Source: Sphingorhabdus_B arenilitoris (GTDB lineage: Bacteria > Pseudomonadota > Alphaproteobacteria > Sphingomonadales > Sphingomonadaceae). Taken from it: a stretch of DNA of 64,000 bases. The notes under the pieces are model-generated. The model was not told where the DNA came from and did not search any database. It saw only the letters and a program-made list of their open reading frames with translations. Where the stretch lies: NCBI RefSeq assembly GCF_042651485.1, contig NZ_JBHSDH010000013.1, positions 1,550,001 to 1,614,000 on the forward strand, written 5' to 3'. The position numbers and the translations under genes are program-made. Positions 33,847-43,310 of the stretch are shown here, piece by piece. Each line of letters begins with the position of its first letter. Position 1 is the first letter of the stretch.

Positions 33847-34764
33847 ATGACATCGCCGCCATCGCCGCCGCTGACGACCGCCGACCTATTGTCCGCCATT
33901 GATCAGATCGCAGGCGAAATTGACGCCGAATTTGATAGCTTGCTGCAAATTCCAGGCGATGCCCGCGCGCCCTTATACGAAGCGATGCGTCATGCGGCGA
34001 TTGGCGGTGGCAAGCGGTTACGGCCATTGCTTCTGGTTGCGACGGCGAGCCTATTTCATGTCGAGCGGGACGTTGCACTGCGTGTCGCAGCGGCGGTTGA
34101 GGCGATCCATGTTTATTCGCTGATCCATGATGACCTGCCTTGCATGGATGATGATGAAATGCGGCGGGGCAAACCCACCGTCCACCGCGCATTTGGAGAG
34201 GCGGCGGCTGTGCTGGCGGGGGATAGCCTGCACGCGCTCGCTTTTGAAATATTGGCCGACCCCGCGACCCATGCTGACCCGTTTGTGCGCAGCGAGTTGA
34301 TCCTGTGTCTGGCACAGGCCAGCGGTCCTGACGGGATGGCCGGCGGGCAAATGATGGATTTGGAGGCGGAAAAGGCCAATTTCGACCTGCCCACCGTAAC
34401 CCGTTTGCAAGCGTTGAAAACCGGCGCCCTGATCAGCGCCAGCGTGGAAATGGGCGCGATTTTGGGCCATGTCCCTGCCGCCGGACGCACGCATTTGCGC
34501 GGCTATGCCCGGGATGTTGGGCTCGCTTTCCAAATTGCCGATGACATATTGGACGTGGAGGGCGACCCGGAATTGGCCGGAAAAGCGCTGTATAAAGACG
34601 CCGAAGCAGGCAAAGCGACGTTCCTGTCGCTCATGGGATTGGACCGCGCAAAAGAACAGGCGGCGATGCTCGTCAACCAAGCAATGGAGCATCTGTCTGC
34701 TTATGGCAAAGAGGCCGATTTGCTGCGCGCGATTGCCCGTTATGTGCTGGAACGCGATCATTAA
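33847..34764 (+). CDS. ispA: Farnesyl diphosphate synthase (IspA-type polyprenyl synthase)
   Basis: A short-chain trans-prenyl diphosphate synthase of 305 residues that condenses IPP with allylic diphosphates to make FPP for quinones, undecaprenyl carrier and carotenoids. First Asp-rich motif DDLPCMDDDEMRRG (about 95-108), GGKRLRPLLL, GGQMMDL, KTGALI and second Asp-rich motif DDILDVEGD (about 236-244). The two-residue spacing in the first motif (DDxxxxD) is the bacterial short-chain type. Start ATG 33847, four bases after xseB. Confidence 0.94.
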   Translation: MTSPPSPPLTTADLLSAIDQIAGEIDAEFDSLLQIPGDARAPLYEAMRHAAIGGGKRLRPLLLVATASLFHVERDVALRVAAAVEAIHVYSLIHDDLPCMDDDEMRRGKPTVHRAFGEAAAVLAGDSLHALAFEILADPATHADPFVRSELILCLAQASGPDGMAGGQMMDLEAEKANFDLPTVTRLQALKTGALISASVEMGAILGHVPAAGRTHLRGYARDVGLAFQIADDILDVEGDPELAGKALYKDAEAGKATFLSLMGLDRAKEQAAMLVNQAMEHLSAYGKEADLLRAIARYVLERDH

Positions 34765-34775
34765 AGGGGGCGGAT

Positions 34776-35276
34776 ATGAAAGAACGGATTGGCGTATATC
34801 CCGGGACATTTGATCCCATCACGCTGGGGCATATGGACATCATCACACGCGGGGCAAAGCTGGTTGACCGGTTGATAATCGGGGTCACCACCAATATCGC
34901 AAAATCGCCCATGTTTTCCGATGATGAACGCATCGCCATGGTAAAACGCGAAATTGCGGCATTAGGCAGCTCCAATATCGAAGTCGTTGGTTTCAACTCG
35001 CTGCTGATGGACTTTGCCGATGCGCAAGGGGCGGGCGTAATCCTGCGCGGTATTCGCGGCGTGACCGATTTCGAATATGAGTATCAGCTGACGGGCATGA
35101 ACCGGCAGCTCAATGACCGCGTGGAAACGATATTCCTGATGGCCGACGTGTCGCTACAACCCATTGCATCTCGGCTGGTGAAGGAAATCGCACTCTATGG
35201 CGGTGATATCAGCAAATTCGTGACGCCCGCCGTGCGCGATGATGTGGTGGCGCGGATCGCTGCATCAGGAAAATAA
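34776..35276 (+). CDS. coaD: Phosphopantetheine adenylyltransferase CoaD
   Basis: Transfers AMP to 4'-phosphopantetheine in the fourth step of CoA synthesis. Nucleotidyltransferase motif GTFDPITLGHMDII (T/HxGH, about 10-23), RGIRGVTDFEYEYQL, and the C-terminal SSR-equivalent PIASRLVKEIALYGGD. 166 residues, normal length. It follows ispA by eleven bases with AAAGGGGG before the ATG, so it belongs to the same transcript. Confidence 0.96.
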   Translation: MKERIGVYPGTFDPITLGHMDIITRGAKLVDRLIIGVTTNIAKSPMFSDDERIAMVKREIAALGSSNIEVVGFNSLLMDFADAQGAGVILRGIRGVTDFEYEYQLTGMNRQLNDRVETIFLMADVSLQPIASRLVKEIALYGGDISKFVTPAVRDDVVARIAASGK

Positions 35277-35288
35277 AAGGCACTCCCA

Positions 35289-38200
35289 TTATTCCGGCTT
35301 GGCGACGGTTATAACACCGACCTTTTTGTCTTCTTCCTCATCATCATTATCCTGCTCAGGGTCAGCGTCTGGATCGCGCGGCAACGGCTTGCCCAGCTCA
35401 ATATCAACATATTCTTCACTCTCGCCAGGCCTTCCGAAATTGCGGATCAACCGTGCAGTCAAGATGGACACACCATTGGGGTTAATCCTGTCTGAGGAAT
35501 AGACATGCGCACGCACTTGATAATCTCCCGGCATCGCCCGGCGGATCATATATTCCTCAGGTCCGTAGCCATCGGTCATGTCATCCGACATATGCCCGCC
35601 TATGCTGGTGCTTCGATTACTATAATAGGCTTTCTCGCCCGTCGGTTCGATGACCCACAGGTCCAGATCAGTACTCTCGGTGGTCCAATCGATAACAACG
35701 CGGACATCGGTATCAAGCGACGCCACCAACCGTTCATCCATTTCAATCTTGGCTCCTGTGCTTTTTGCCGCGGACAGTGCGGCATTCGCCTCGACCAGTG
35801 AAACCAGATCAATCCCTTCATCTCCGTCGCGAACCGGATTGACGGCAATGTCATAGAGCAGCGCGATGGCGCGTTCATAATCGTCTTTTGCGTTTCTGCT
35901 TTCCGCCATGCGGGCGCGTTTCAAAAGTGCAAGGGCCAAGTGCCGTTTGGGCTGGGGCAGGAATTGCTGCCGCGCGGCGAGATAATCCAGCAGGTCAATG
36001 GCCCGGTCATGCTGCCCGAAGCGCAGCAGCCTTTGCGCCACAATCAGCATCGTTTCATCATTGGCCACTGGCAATTCTAATGCAGAAAGCAAAGTCTGCT
36101 GTGCCTGCAGATCGCGGCCATTTTCGGCGTGCCAGCGTGATACATCCAGATAGAATGCGGGCAGGCTGCCATGCTTTTTCTCTTCAATCAGGAAAGCAGC
36201 GGCATAATCATCGCCTGCAGCATCCAGCGCCTTCAAATAAGGGCGGTCGGGCTGCCACGCGTCAATTTTGACATCAATTTTCGGATCAATTCGGGTGCCT
36301 GTTACTATAACAACGTCATGGTCATCACCATAATAACCACCGCGACCCCCGCCGGGAAATGCGGGTTCTTGTTCCGCCGCTGCGATATCTTCTGCAACTA
36401 TCGAAGATTGTATTACTCCCGCTGGAGGCGGCGGCGGCGGAGATGGCGGTAGAGGCGCTCCCTCAGCAGCTGCATCGGCTGCGTCTTCCAATGCATAGCC
36501 ATCGGTATCATTTTCAGGATTATTGCGTCTTTTCTTACTGGCGAATTTCCAGTCTTCCTCGTCATATTCCTCTGCCCACCATTCTTTCAGTTCTTCCCAG
36601 TCTTTGAGCAGATTGGCAAAGCGTTCCTCCCTCTCTTCACGGATTTCTTCGTCTGCGTCTTTGCGCGCCTCACGAAAGTCGGAGAGCATTTCTTTAGGAT
36701 AGCTGCCTGGCGGGGCAATGTCGTTGCGGACATAATCATCCGGGTCTTCAAGAACAAGAAAGCTAAGCCCTGGATATTCGACCGAATATCGGCGTGCAAA
36801 TTCCAGAAAGGCCTTGCGGTCTATGCCATCATCACGCAGCGCCAGTTCCGATTTTGCCCATAGTGCGCCCGCCCCGTCATAGCTTTCTGCACTTGCATCG
36901 AGCGGGATTTGCCGGCGAAAGCGTTTGCCGCCCGCAGCCAGCCTGACATCAAGTTTCGTATCACGCTGCGACTTGATAACAGCAGCCCAATACCCATCGG
37001 GCGCGGGCAATGTGATAAAGGGCAATGCCTTTCCCCGTTCCCCCCGTATCGCCTGCAATATCGGCCTGCCCGAAGTTAGCTTGGCAATAACCGCCGCCAA
37101 ATCGCCATTGCTGGCTATGGCATGAAATTGTCCGCCATATTGCCGCGCCATCGCCGACAGGCGCGCCGTATTTGCCGCGGGAACACTGCTAAAAATATGC
37201 AGGCGGCAATTGGGGTCAAATTCAGCCTTGCGGTCTACTGTTGCCAGGCCATCATAAAACATCAGGCAGATTTCAGCCTCTGCTTCGGGCTGGTTCTTGG
37301 CAAGCGCGCCAAGCCCGCTACCGCCGCTGTAGCGGACGGCGTCCAATTCATTACCCAATGCCGCGCTATCGGCCTGTCCAGAAATTTCCACCGCATCGGC
37401 GTCAAAGGCAATAAATTCAATCCCCGCAGGGTTTAAAGCGGATATAGCATCAACCGCCAGCTTGCGTTCCATGGGCACATTGCCCTGGTTGCGCGAAAGG
37501 CTTTTGTCCCAATAGACGCGGACTAATTCGGGCCGCTGCGCCTTTACTCCGGCCTTGGGAAGCGGCCCTGAAAGATGCACAATTTCATCGCCTGATTTAT
37601 GCCTGCTGATCAGCACATCGGAAGGATGAAGCTCCGATAGGCGTATCGCCCCTTCGATAACACTGTTCGCGCCAGAAATCTGGGCAGTATAGCCGTCTAT
37701 TCCGGAGCGCTTGAATTGGATGCCATTTGGCAGTGAGGCGACTGGCGGTTTTTTGAGCCCGTTCAGTTCGAGATTGATCGCCCATTTGTCCGCCTTTTGC
37801 GCAAGCATTATCGGCCAGTTGAAATCGGGACCAATAGCAAATGAGAATTTGAGGCGCATTCTTCGCGTGCCGCCATCTTCATTTACTGGATAAATGCTGG
37901 TTGTAAAAATTCCGGCCCGCGAAACCTGAGCCAGACCGGGGTCCACTTCACCGCGCACCTGATTTTCATACGCAGTCCTTGCCTTTTTTTCCTCCAGCAA
38001 TACCCCGTCGATCAGCAGGCCTTTCGCGGCTTCATCTGGATCTTCGAGGTCAATGGCATAGCCGGTCACCGCAGCCCCCTTGGGCAAATGAAAGGCCAGC
38101 TGTGCCTCCAGCTCATTTTCACTGGGATTTACGATAGTCACCGTCAATTCGGCATCCGCAACATTGCCCTGTGCTTTCATATCCAGCGTAAATTCGCTGA

Positions 38201-38366
38201 AGCGCAGCATGTCGCTTCGGGTTTCCTCGCTGTCTATACCGTCAATTTCCGCTGTCAGGTTAGGGTTGGCCATAGCCCCGTCGCCCGCGAGCGCCGTTGT
38301 TGACAAATTCAAGACCAAAAAAAGCAAGCAAATCAGCACGAGGTGCCGGTACCCGAATTGGTTCAT
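35289..38366 (-). CDS. Large VIT/vWA/DUF2135 envelope protein
   Basis: A protein of about 1025 residues with an N-terminal signal peptide (HLVLICLLFLVLNLSTTALA). It has a VIT domain (about 25-190, with AFHLPKGAAVTGYAIDLEDP and EEKKARTAYENQVRG), then a degenerate vWA domain with a MIDAS-like DKSLS in VRVYWDKSLSRNQG. A highly charged helical region and a Pro-rich spacer follow (LPPSPPPPPPAG, about 655-680). A TPR-like helical part (VAQRLLRFGQHDRAIDLLDY) precedes a C-terminal DUF2135 domain (VIDWTTESTDLDLWVIEPTG). VIT/vWA proteins of this shape are common in Gram-negative envelopes; the task is unknown. ATG 38366 has GAGGG nine bases upstream; earlier in-frame ATGs at 38375 and 38402 are less well spaced. 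Confidence 0.85.
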   Translation of the reverse strand: MNQFGYRHLVLICLLFLVLNLSTTALAGDGAMANPNLTAEIDGIDSEETRSDMLRFSEFTLDMKAQGNVADAELTVTIVNPSENELEAQLAFHLPKGAAVTGYAIDLEDPDEAAKGLLIDGVLLEEKKARTAYENQVRGEVDPGLAQVSRAGIFTTSIYPVNEDGGTRRMRLKFSFAIGPDFNWPIMLAQKADKWAINLELNGLKKPPVASLPNGIQFKRSGIDGYTAQISGANSVIEGAIRLSELHPSDVLISRHKSGDEIVHLSGPLPKAGVKAQRPELVRVYWDKSLSRNQGNVPMERKLAVDAISALNPAGIEFIAFDADAVEISGQADSAALGNELDAVRYSGGSGLGALAKNQPEAEAEICLMFYDGLATVDRKAEFDPNCRLHIFSSVPAANTARLSAMARQYGGQFHAIASNGDLAAVIAKLTSGRPILQAIRGERGKALPFITLPAPDGYWAAVIKSQRDTKLDVRLAAGGKRFRRQIPLDASAESYDGAGALWAKSELALRDDGIDRKAFLEFARRYSVEYPGLSFLVLEDPDDYVRNDIAPPGSYPKEMLSDFREARKDADEEIREEREERFANLLKDWEELKEWWAEEYDEEDWKFASKKRRNNPENDTDGYALEDAADAAAEGAPLPPSPPPPPPAGVIQSSIVAEDIAAAEQEPAFPGGGRGGYYGDDHDVVIVTGTRIDPKIDVKIDAWQPDRPYLKALDAAGDDYAAAFLIEEKKHGSLPAFYLDVSRWHAENGRDLQAQQTLLSALELPVANDETMLIVAQRLLRFGQHDRAIDLLDYLAARQQFLPQPKRHLALALLKRARMAESRNAKDDYERAIALLYDIAVNPVRDGDEGIDLVSLVEANAALSAAKSTGAKIEMDERLVASLDTDVRVVIDWTTESTDLDLWVIEPTGEKAYYSNRSTSIGGHMSDDMTDGYGPEEYMIRRAMPGDYQVRAHVYSSDRINPNGVSILTARLIRNFGRPGESEEYVDIELGKPLPRDPDADPEQDNDDEEEDKKVGVITVAKPE

Positions 38367-38426
38367 ATATCTCATCCCTCTGTCAGAAGGTAATATTATC
38401 ACATGACTCCGCCATTGCCAGTAAAA

Positions 38427-39983
38427 TCAGGTCACCTTATTTAAGGCCATCTCCCTGAGCTCGGTCTTTAGCAATTTCCCGATATGGCTGCGCGGCATTT
38501 CTTCGATGACGTGCAACGCGGAGAGGCGCTGCGTTTTGCCTAGCTTGGCGTTGGTCGCCGCAAGCACTTCATCTGTATCAAGCGCCGCGCCCTTTTGCGC
38601 GACGACAAAGCCCAAGGGCGTTTCGCCCCAGCGGTCGGATTCGACGCCAATGACTGCGGCCTCGGCAACATCGGGGTGCTCCATCAGCACATTTTCCAGA
38701 TCGACCGGGTAGATATTAAACCCGCCCGAAATAATCATATCCTTTGACCGGCCGAGCAGCTCGATAAAGCCATCGGCATCAACGCGGCCAATGTCGCCCA
38801 TGCGTTGCCAGCGGCTGCCGTCTGCATCGAACCAGCTCGCGTCTCGCGTTTTTTCGGGCTGGTTCTGATATCCGTTCATCATCGTGCGCGACCGCCCGAC
38901 CAGCTCGCCAATTTCTCCATCGGGCAGGCGGCGGCCTTCTTCATCAATCGTAAAAACCTCGCTGCCGCCCCACGGCACGCCCACGGTGTGCAGCTTGTCG
39001 GGATGCTCATGTGCCAGCAGCAGGCACACCACGCCGCCCTCGGTCATCGAATAAATCTCGACCAGTCCGCCCGGCATGCGCTCCAGCACCTCGGCCTTTA
39101 GCTCCGCGCTGAACGGCGCGCTAGTGCAATATTTCAGCTGCATCGCCGACAGATCATAATCATCAAACTGCGGATATTCCATCAGGCGCTTATATTGGAC
39201 GGGCACCAGCATCGTATGCGTCGCGCGGGCCGCGGCGGCGCGTTGCAGCCAGCCCTTCACGTCAAATTTCTTCATCAATAGCGCGGTGCCGCCATAGGCC
39301 ATTGTCGGCAGGAACAGCCCCAAAGTGGTGTTCGAATAAAGCGGCGTGGACAGCATCGTGGCCTGCCCCGCCACCCCGAAATGCGGCTGCCCCGCATATT
39401 GCCGCCAGCGCATTTGCCGTGAATGGACAATGCCCTTTGGCGTGCCCGTGGTGCCGGAGCTGTAAATGATGTTGAACGGGTCGTCGGCGGTGCAATCCGG
39501 GTCAGCGGGCGCTGCGCCCTGTGCCGCCATCCAGCAGCGATAATCGGGGTGATCACCCTGCGCACCGTCCAGCATGATGATATGTTTCGGCGCGATTGTC
39601 CGCCCCGCCATATCGGCCAACTTGGCGGCATCGATGAAGAGATGGACCGCACCCGAATCCGCCATCATCGCCTCTAATTGCTGCGGCGCGGCGCTGGTGG
39701 TCAGCGGCGCGGCGCATCCCCCTGCGCGGATCGCGGCCAGATAGGCGAGCGCATAATGCACCGTGGTGGTGCCGAGAATGGCGACCGCCTGCCCTTTTTG
39801 CAGCCCGTCCGCCTGCAACTGCGCCGCGATGCGCGCAGTCAAGGCATCAACCTGCCCCCAAGTCAGCTTTTCATCGCCATCATCCAGCGCAATTTGGCTC
39901 TCGCGCTGTTCGCCATGCGCAGCAATCAGCGCGGAGAAATCGCCATAAGGCTCTTCGAGATATTCGATTGGATTGGTGGTCAT
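38427..39983 (-). CDS. AMP-forming acyl-CoA synthetase
   Basis: An ANL-superfamily ligase of 518 residues. Phosphate-binding loop YSSGTTGTPKGIVHS (about 170-184), EIYSMTEGG (A5 region), GDIGRVDADGFIELLGRSKD (A7-A8, hinge) and GKLLKTELRE with the catalytic Lys near the C terminus. It should activate a carboxylate (fatty or aromatic acid) to its CoA ester through an acyl-adenylate. The specificity is not readable; the family includes long-chain acyl-CoA, coumarate and cyclohexanecarboxylate ligases. No signal peptide. It stands upstream of the VIT gene with 60 bases between. Confidence 0.9.
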   Translation of the reverse strand: MTTNPIEYLEEPYGDFSALIAAHGEQRESQIALDDGDEKLTWGQVDALTARIAAQLQADGLQKGQAVAILGTTTVHYALAYLAAIRAGGCAAPLTTSAAPQQLEAMMADSGAVHLFIDAAKLADMAGRTIAPKHIIMLDGAQGDHPDYRCWMAAQGAAPADPDCTADDPFNIIYSSGTTGTPKGIVHSRQMRWRQYAGQPHFGVAGQATMLSTPLYSNTTLGLFLPTMAYGGTALLMKKFDVKGWLQRAAAARATHTMLVPVQYKRLMEYPQFDDYDLSAMQLKYCTSAPFSAELKAEVLERMPGGLVEIYSMTEGGVVCLLLAHEHPDKLHTVGVPWGGSEVFTIDEEGRRLPDGEIGELVGRSRTMMNGYQNQPEKTRDASWFDADGSRWQRMGDIGRVDADGFIELLGRSKDMIISGGFNIYPVDLENVLMEHPDVAEAAVIGVESDRWGETPLGFVVAQKGAALDTDEVLAATNAKLGKTQRLSALHVIEEMPRSHIGKLLKTELREMALNKVT

Positions 39984-40169
39984 AAGTTATTGCACGCTGT
40001 TGGGCGGGATATTGCGGCCAACCAAGGCAAGCGTTTCCTTACAATCCGCGCCGAAGCCCTCACTGCCGTCTTGCTACACCCTGTAAGCAACGGCAGCGCG
40101 ATCGTCATGGTAACTGGATATTCCTGCAAATTATTCTCTCCTCTCAAGCTTGAGGATAGTGCCATATTT

Positions 40170-40643
40170 TGTAAAAAAGGCACGAAGAAAAAAAGGCGCG
40201 AGGAATATTTCTATGCAATATTGTTCATGATGCGCCTTATTCCCTGCCGGAAAGTTTCGCTTCCAAAATTGAATACTAGACCCAAAGGGAGCTGCATCAA
40301 CCGGATATAAGTTAGTGTTTGCTTCACAGGAATAGGACCCAGCTTTTCAATCGACTTCACTTCAATCAACAAAGTGTCTTCGATCAAAAGATCATACCGA
40401 AACGCATCCGGATAGCTTATACCATCAATGTTGATACCGACCGGCTTTTGCCGGTCAACCCTTAACCCGCGCTGCTCCAGCCGCCTGGCCAACACATGCT
40501 CATAAACGGATTCGAGCAAACCCGGCCCAATCTCGGTGTGTATCTTGAACCCGCAGTCAATCGCAATACTTGCGAGTTTCTCTGCCCTCTCGAGCATAGC
40601 CCAGCCCCCTTTGTGGCCTTTTTTCCTTTGTGCCTTCTTTACA
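40170..40643. repeat. 28-base inverted repeats flanking a GxxExxY gene
   Basis: The 28 bases at 40170-40197 (core AAAAAAGGCACGAAG) match the reverse complement of 40616-40643 (core AAAGAAGGCACAAAG) at 25 positions; the three differences are A/G changes. Within each arm a purine-rich unit of about 16 bases, roughly AAAAAAGGCACGAAG, is repeated once in degenerate form. The arms lie 13 bases beyond the stop and 18 bases before the start of the enclosed gene, so the whole 474-base unit looks like a single insertion. No target-site duplication is evident. Confidence 0.8.
40211..40597 (-). CDS. GxxExxY protein
   Basis: A 128-residue protein of the GxxExxY family (named after its motif), which has a PD-(D/E)XK nuclease-like fold. 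The motif GPGLLESVYE is at about 23-32, followed by RVDRQKPVGINIDG, DLLIEDTLLIEVKSIEKLG (the D...E.K trio of nuclease active sites) and LTYIRLMQLPLGLVFNFG. Function is unknown in the family. ATG 40597 follows AAGGGGG at good spacing; the longer frame (40663) would run through the flanking repeat. The gene is enclosed by inverted repeats, unlike its neighbours. Confidence 0.9.
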   Translation of the reverse strand: MLERAEKLASIAIDCGFKIHTEIGPGLLESVYEHVLARRLEQRGLRVDRQKPVGINIDGISYPDAFRYDLLIEDTLLIEVKSIEKLGPIPVKQTLTYIRLMQLPLGLVFNFGSETFRQGIRRIMNNIA

Positions 40644-40757
40644 TCACTGCAACATAACCTCAAAGAATATACAGGTCATTGTTTTACAATCATAAAAGCC
40701 TGTGGAAAAATACCCGTTTTGCTTGGGTTTTCCGCCCCGTTTCCCTATAGTAACTCG

Positions 40758-43289
40758 ATGACTGATGAAACCAACGAAATAGGCTCCGGCGGCGATAGCG
40801 CCGCCAATCCCAATAAAAATGCATATGGTGCCGATTCCATCAAAGTGCTGAAGGGCCTCGATGCCGTTCGCAAACGTCCCGGCATGTATATTGGCGACAC
40901 CGATGACGGCTCTGGCCTGCATCATATGGTGTTTGAGGTGTCGGACAATGCGATTGATGAGGCACTTGCCGGGCATTGCGACCTGGTGCTGATTGAGCTG
41001 AACCCGGATGGCAGTGTCAGCGTGGAAGATAACGGCCGCGGCATTCCGGTGGATATGCATAAAGAAGAGGGCGTGTCGGCAGCCGAAGTGATTATGACGC
41101 AGCTGCATGCCGGCGGTAAGTTTGAAAATACCAGCGATGATAATGCATATAAGGTGTCCGGCGGCCTGCACGGGGTCGGTGTGTCGGTGGTGAATGCGCT
41201 TTCCGAATTTTTGGAGCTGACCATCTGGCGCGATGGTAAAGAATATTGGATGCGATTTGAGCATGGCGACAGTGTCGGACCGCTGGTCGAGCGCGGGCCT
41301 GCGCCCGATGGCAAAAAAGGCACGCGTGTGACCTTTATGGCTTCGACCAACACGTTCAAAAATGTCACCGAATTTGATTTTGACAAGTTGGAACATCGCT
41401 ACCGCGAGCTTGCCTTTTTGAACAGCGGCGTGCGGATATTCCTGCGCGACAAACGGCATGAAGAAACAAAAGAGGTCGATCTTTTCTACGAAGGCGGAAT
41501 TGCCGCTTTCGTTAAATTTCTGGACCGGAATAAAACGGCTTTATTGCCCGATCCCATCGCCATTTCATCGCAGCGGGACGGCATTGGTATTGATGTCGCA
41601 CTCGAATGGAATGACAGCTATTATGAAAATGTGCTGTGCTTTACCAATAACATACCGCAGCGCGACGGCGGGACGCATTTGGCGGCATTCCGGGCCGCAT
41701 TGACTCGCACGCTCAACAATTATGCCGACAAATCGGGGATGCTCAAAAAAGAAAAAGTGTCGCTTACCGGCGATGATATGCGTGAAGGTTTAACGGCGAT
41801 TGTCTCGGTAAAACTCCCCGATCCAAAATTCAGCTCACAGACCAAGGATAAGCTGGTGTCATCGGAAGTGCGCCAACCGCTGGAAAGCTTGATGGCTGAC
41901 CGAATGAGCGAGTGGCTGGAAGAAAATCCGGGCAATGCGAAAATGGTCATCCAAAAGGTGATTGATGCAGCTGCGGCCCGTGAAGCCGCGAAAAAAGCGC
42001 GCGAGCTGACCCGGCGGAAAGGCGCGATGGACATCGCCTCGCTGCCCGGCAAACTCGCCGATTGTCAGGAACGCGATCCCGCCAAATCTGAATTATTCCT
42101 CGTCGAGGGTGATTCCGCAGGTGGCAGCGCAAAGCAAGGGCGCGATCGTCACTATCAAGCGATATTGCCGCTAAAGGGTAAAATCCTGAATGTCGAACGA
42201 GCCCGTTTTGACCGGATGCTGTCTTCCAAAGAGGTCGGCACGCTGATTCAAGCGATGGGCACGAGCATTGGCCGCGAAGAGTTTAACATCGAAAAATTGC
42301 GCTATCACAAGATCGTGATCATGACCGATGCTGACGTCGATGGCGCGCATATTCGCACCTTGCTGCTGACATTCTTCTACCGGCAGATGCCTGAGATTAT
42401 TGAACGCGGGCATTTATATATCGCGCAGCCGCCGCTGTATAAAGTCGCCAAAGGACGCAGTGAGATTTATTTGAAAGACAATAACGCGCTCGATGCTCAT
42501 TTGGTCGAAACCGGTCTTTCGGGTGTCATTTTGGAAACATCCGAAGGCGCGCGCAGCGGCAATGATCTGGCCGCGCTGGTTGAACATGCACGGCGGATGC
42601 GCAGCTTGATGGCTTATGTGCCGCGCCGCTATGACAGCACGATCATCGAAGCGATGGCGCTCACCGGCGCCCTAAATCCCGATTATAGTGGCGAGATTGA
42701 TAGCCAGGATCGCAGCGATGCCGTGCAAAAAGCGGCTTTGTGGATGCAGGCGCAGGATAGCGAAGGCCGGTGGACCGGACGCATTTCAGCAGAAGGCGGC
42801 TATCATTTCGAGCGGCTATGGCGCGGGGTGACCGACCATCACATTATCGAACCGGCATTCCTGACCAGCGCTGAGGCGCGTAAATTGCACAAGCTTGCCG
42901 CCGAACAAAGCGGTAGCTATTCCGTACCCTCCCGGCTGGTTAAAGCTGCCAATGTGGCGGCCAGCGATGATGGAGCGGTTGAGGAAGAATTTGACGCAAA
43001 TACAGGTGCGGGCACGCTCATCACGCGGCCATCCGAGTTGCTTGATGCGGTTTTGGCCGCCGGGCGCAAAGGGCTGGCTATTTCGCGCTATAAAGGCTTG
43101 GGCGAAATGAACGCGGAACAGCTATGGGAAACCACGCTCGATCCCAATCATCGTTCCTTGTTGCAAGTCACGGTTGAACAGGCCGATTTGACCGATGATA
43201 TTTTCACCAAATTGATGGGCGAAGTGGTGGAGCCACGGCGCGACTTCATTGTCGAAAATGCGCTTAATGTGGCGAATTTGGACGTGTGA
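40758..43289 (+). CDS. gyrB: DNA gyrase subunit B
   Basis: The ATPase subunit of DNA gyrase, 843 residues. GHKL ATPase motifs RKRPGMYIGDTDD, EVSDNAIDEALAGHC and GGLHGVGVSVVNALS; the TOPRIM motifs LVEGDSAGGSAKQGRDR and IMTDADVDGAHIRTLLL; and the C-terminal YKGLGEMNAEQLWETTLDPN. The C-terminal region between TOPRIM and this end is slightly extended, as usual in alphaproteobacteria. The frame is open 74 codons upstream, but ATG 40758 gives the normal N terminus; the extra part overlaps the GxxExxY gene. Confidence 0.97.
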   Translation: MTDETNEIGSGGDSAANPNKNAYGADSIKVLKGLDAVRKRPGMYIGDTDDGSGLHHMVFEVSDNAIDEALAGHCDLVLIELNPDGSVSVEDNGRGIPVDMHKEEGVSAAEVIMTQLHAGGKFENTSDDNAYKVSGGLHGVGVSVVNALSEFLELTIWRDGKEYWMRFEHGDSVGPLVERGPAPDGKKGTRVTFMASTNTFKNVTEFDFDKLEHRYRELAFLNSGVRIFLRDKRHEETKEVDLFYEGGIAAFVKFLDRNKTALLPDPIAISSQRDGIGIDVALEWNDSYYENVLCFTNNIPQRDGGTHLAAFRAALTRTLNNYADKSGMLKKEKVSLTGDDMREGLTAIVSVKLPDPKFSSQTKDKLVSSEVRQPLESLMADRMSEWLEENPGNAKMVIQKVIDAAAAREAAKKARELTRRKGAMDIASLPGKLADCQERDPAKSELFLVEGDSAGGSAKQGRDRHYQAILPLKGKILNVERARFDRMLSSKEVGTLIQAMGTSIGREEFNIEKLRYHKIVIMTDADVDGAHIRTLLLTFFYRQMPEIIERGHLYIAQPPLYKVAKGRSEIYLKDNNALDAHLVETGLSGVILETSEGARSGNDLAALVEHARRMRSLMAYVPRRYDSTIIEAMALTGALNPDYSGEIDSQDRSDAVQKAALWMQAQDSEGRWTGRISAEGGYHFERLWRGVTDHHIIEPAFLTSAEARKLHKLAAEQSGSYSVPSRLVKAANVAASDDGAVEEEFDANTGAGTLITRPSELLDAVLAAGRKGLAISRYKGLGEMNAEQLWETTLDPNHRSLLQVTVEQADLTDDIFTKLMGEVVEPRRDFIVENALNVANLDV

Positions 43290-43310
43290 TCCGCTGCAAA
43301 CTTGCCAACC

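Noticed and set aside
40070..40100. Hairpin CTGCCG...CGGCAG upstream of the acyl-CoA synthetase
   Set aside because: Imperfect stem and no T-run on either strand; not a clear terminator or operator.
40536..40757. 74-codon upstream extension of gyrB
   Set aside because: It runs over the GxxExxY gene start and flanking repeat, and the usual GyrB N terminus begins at 40758.
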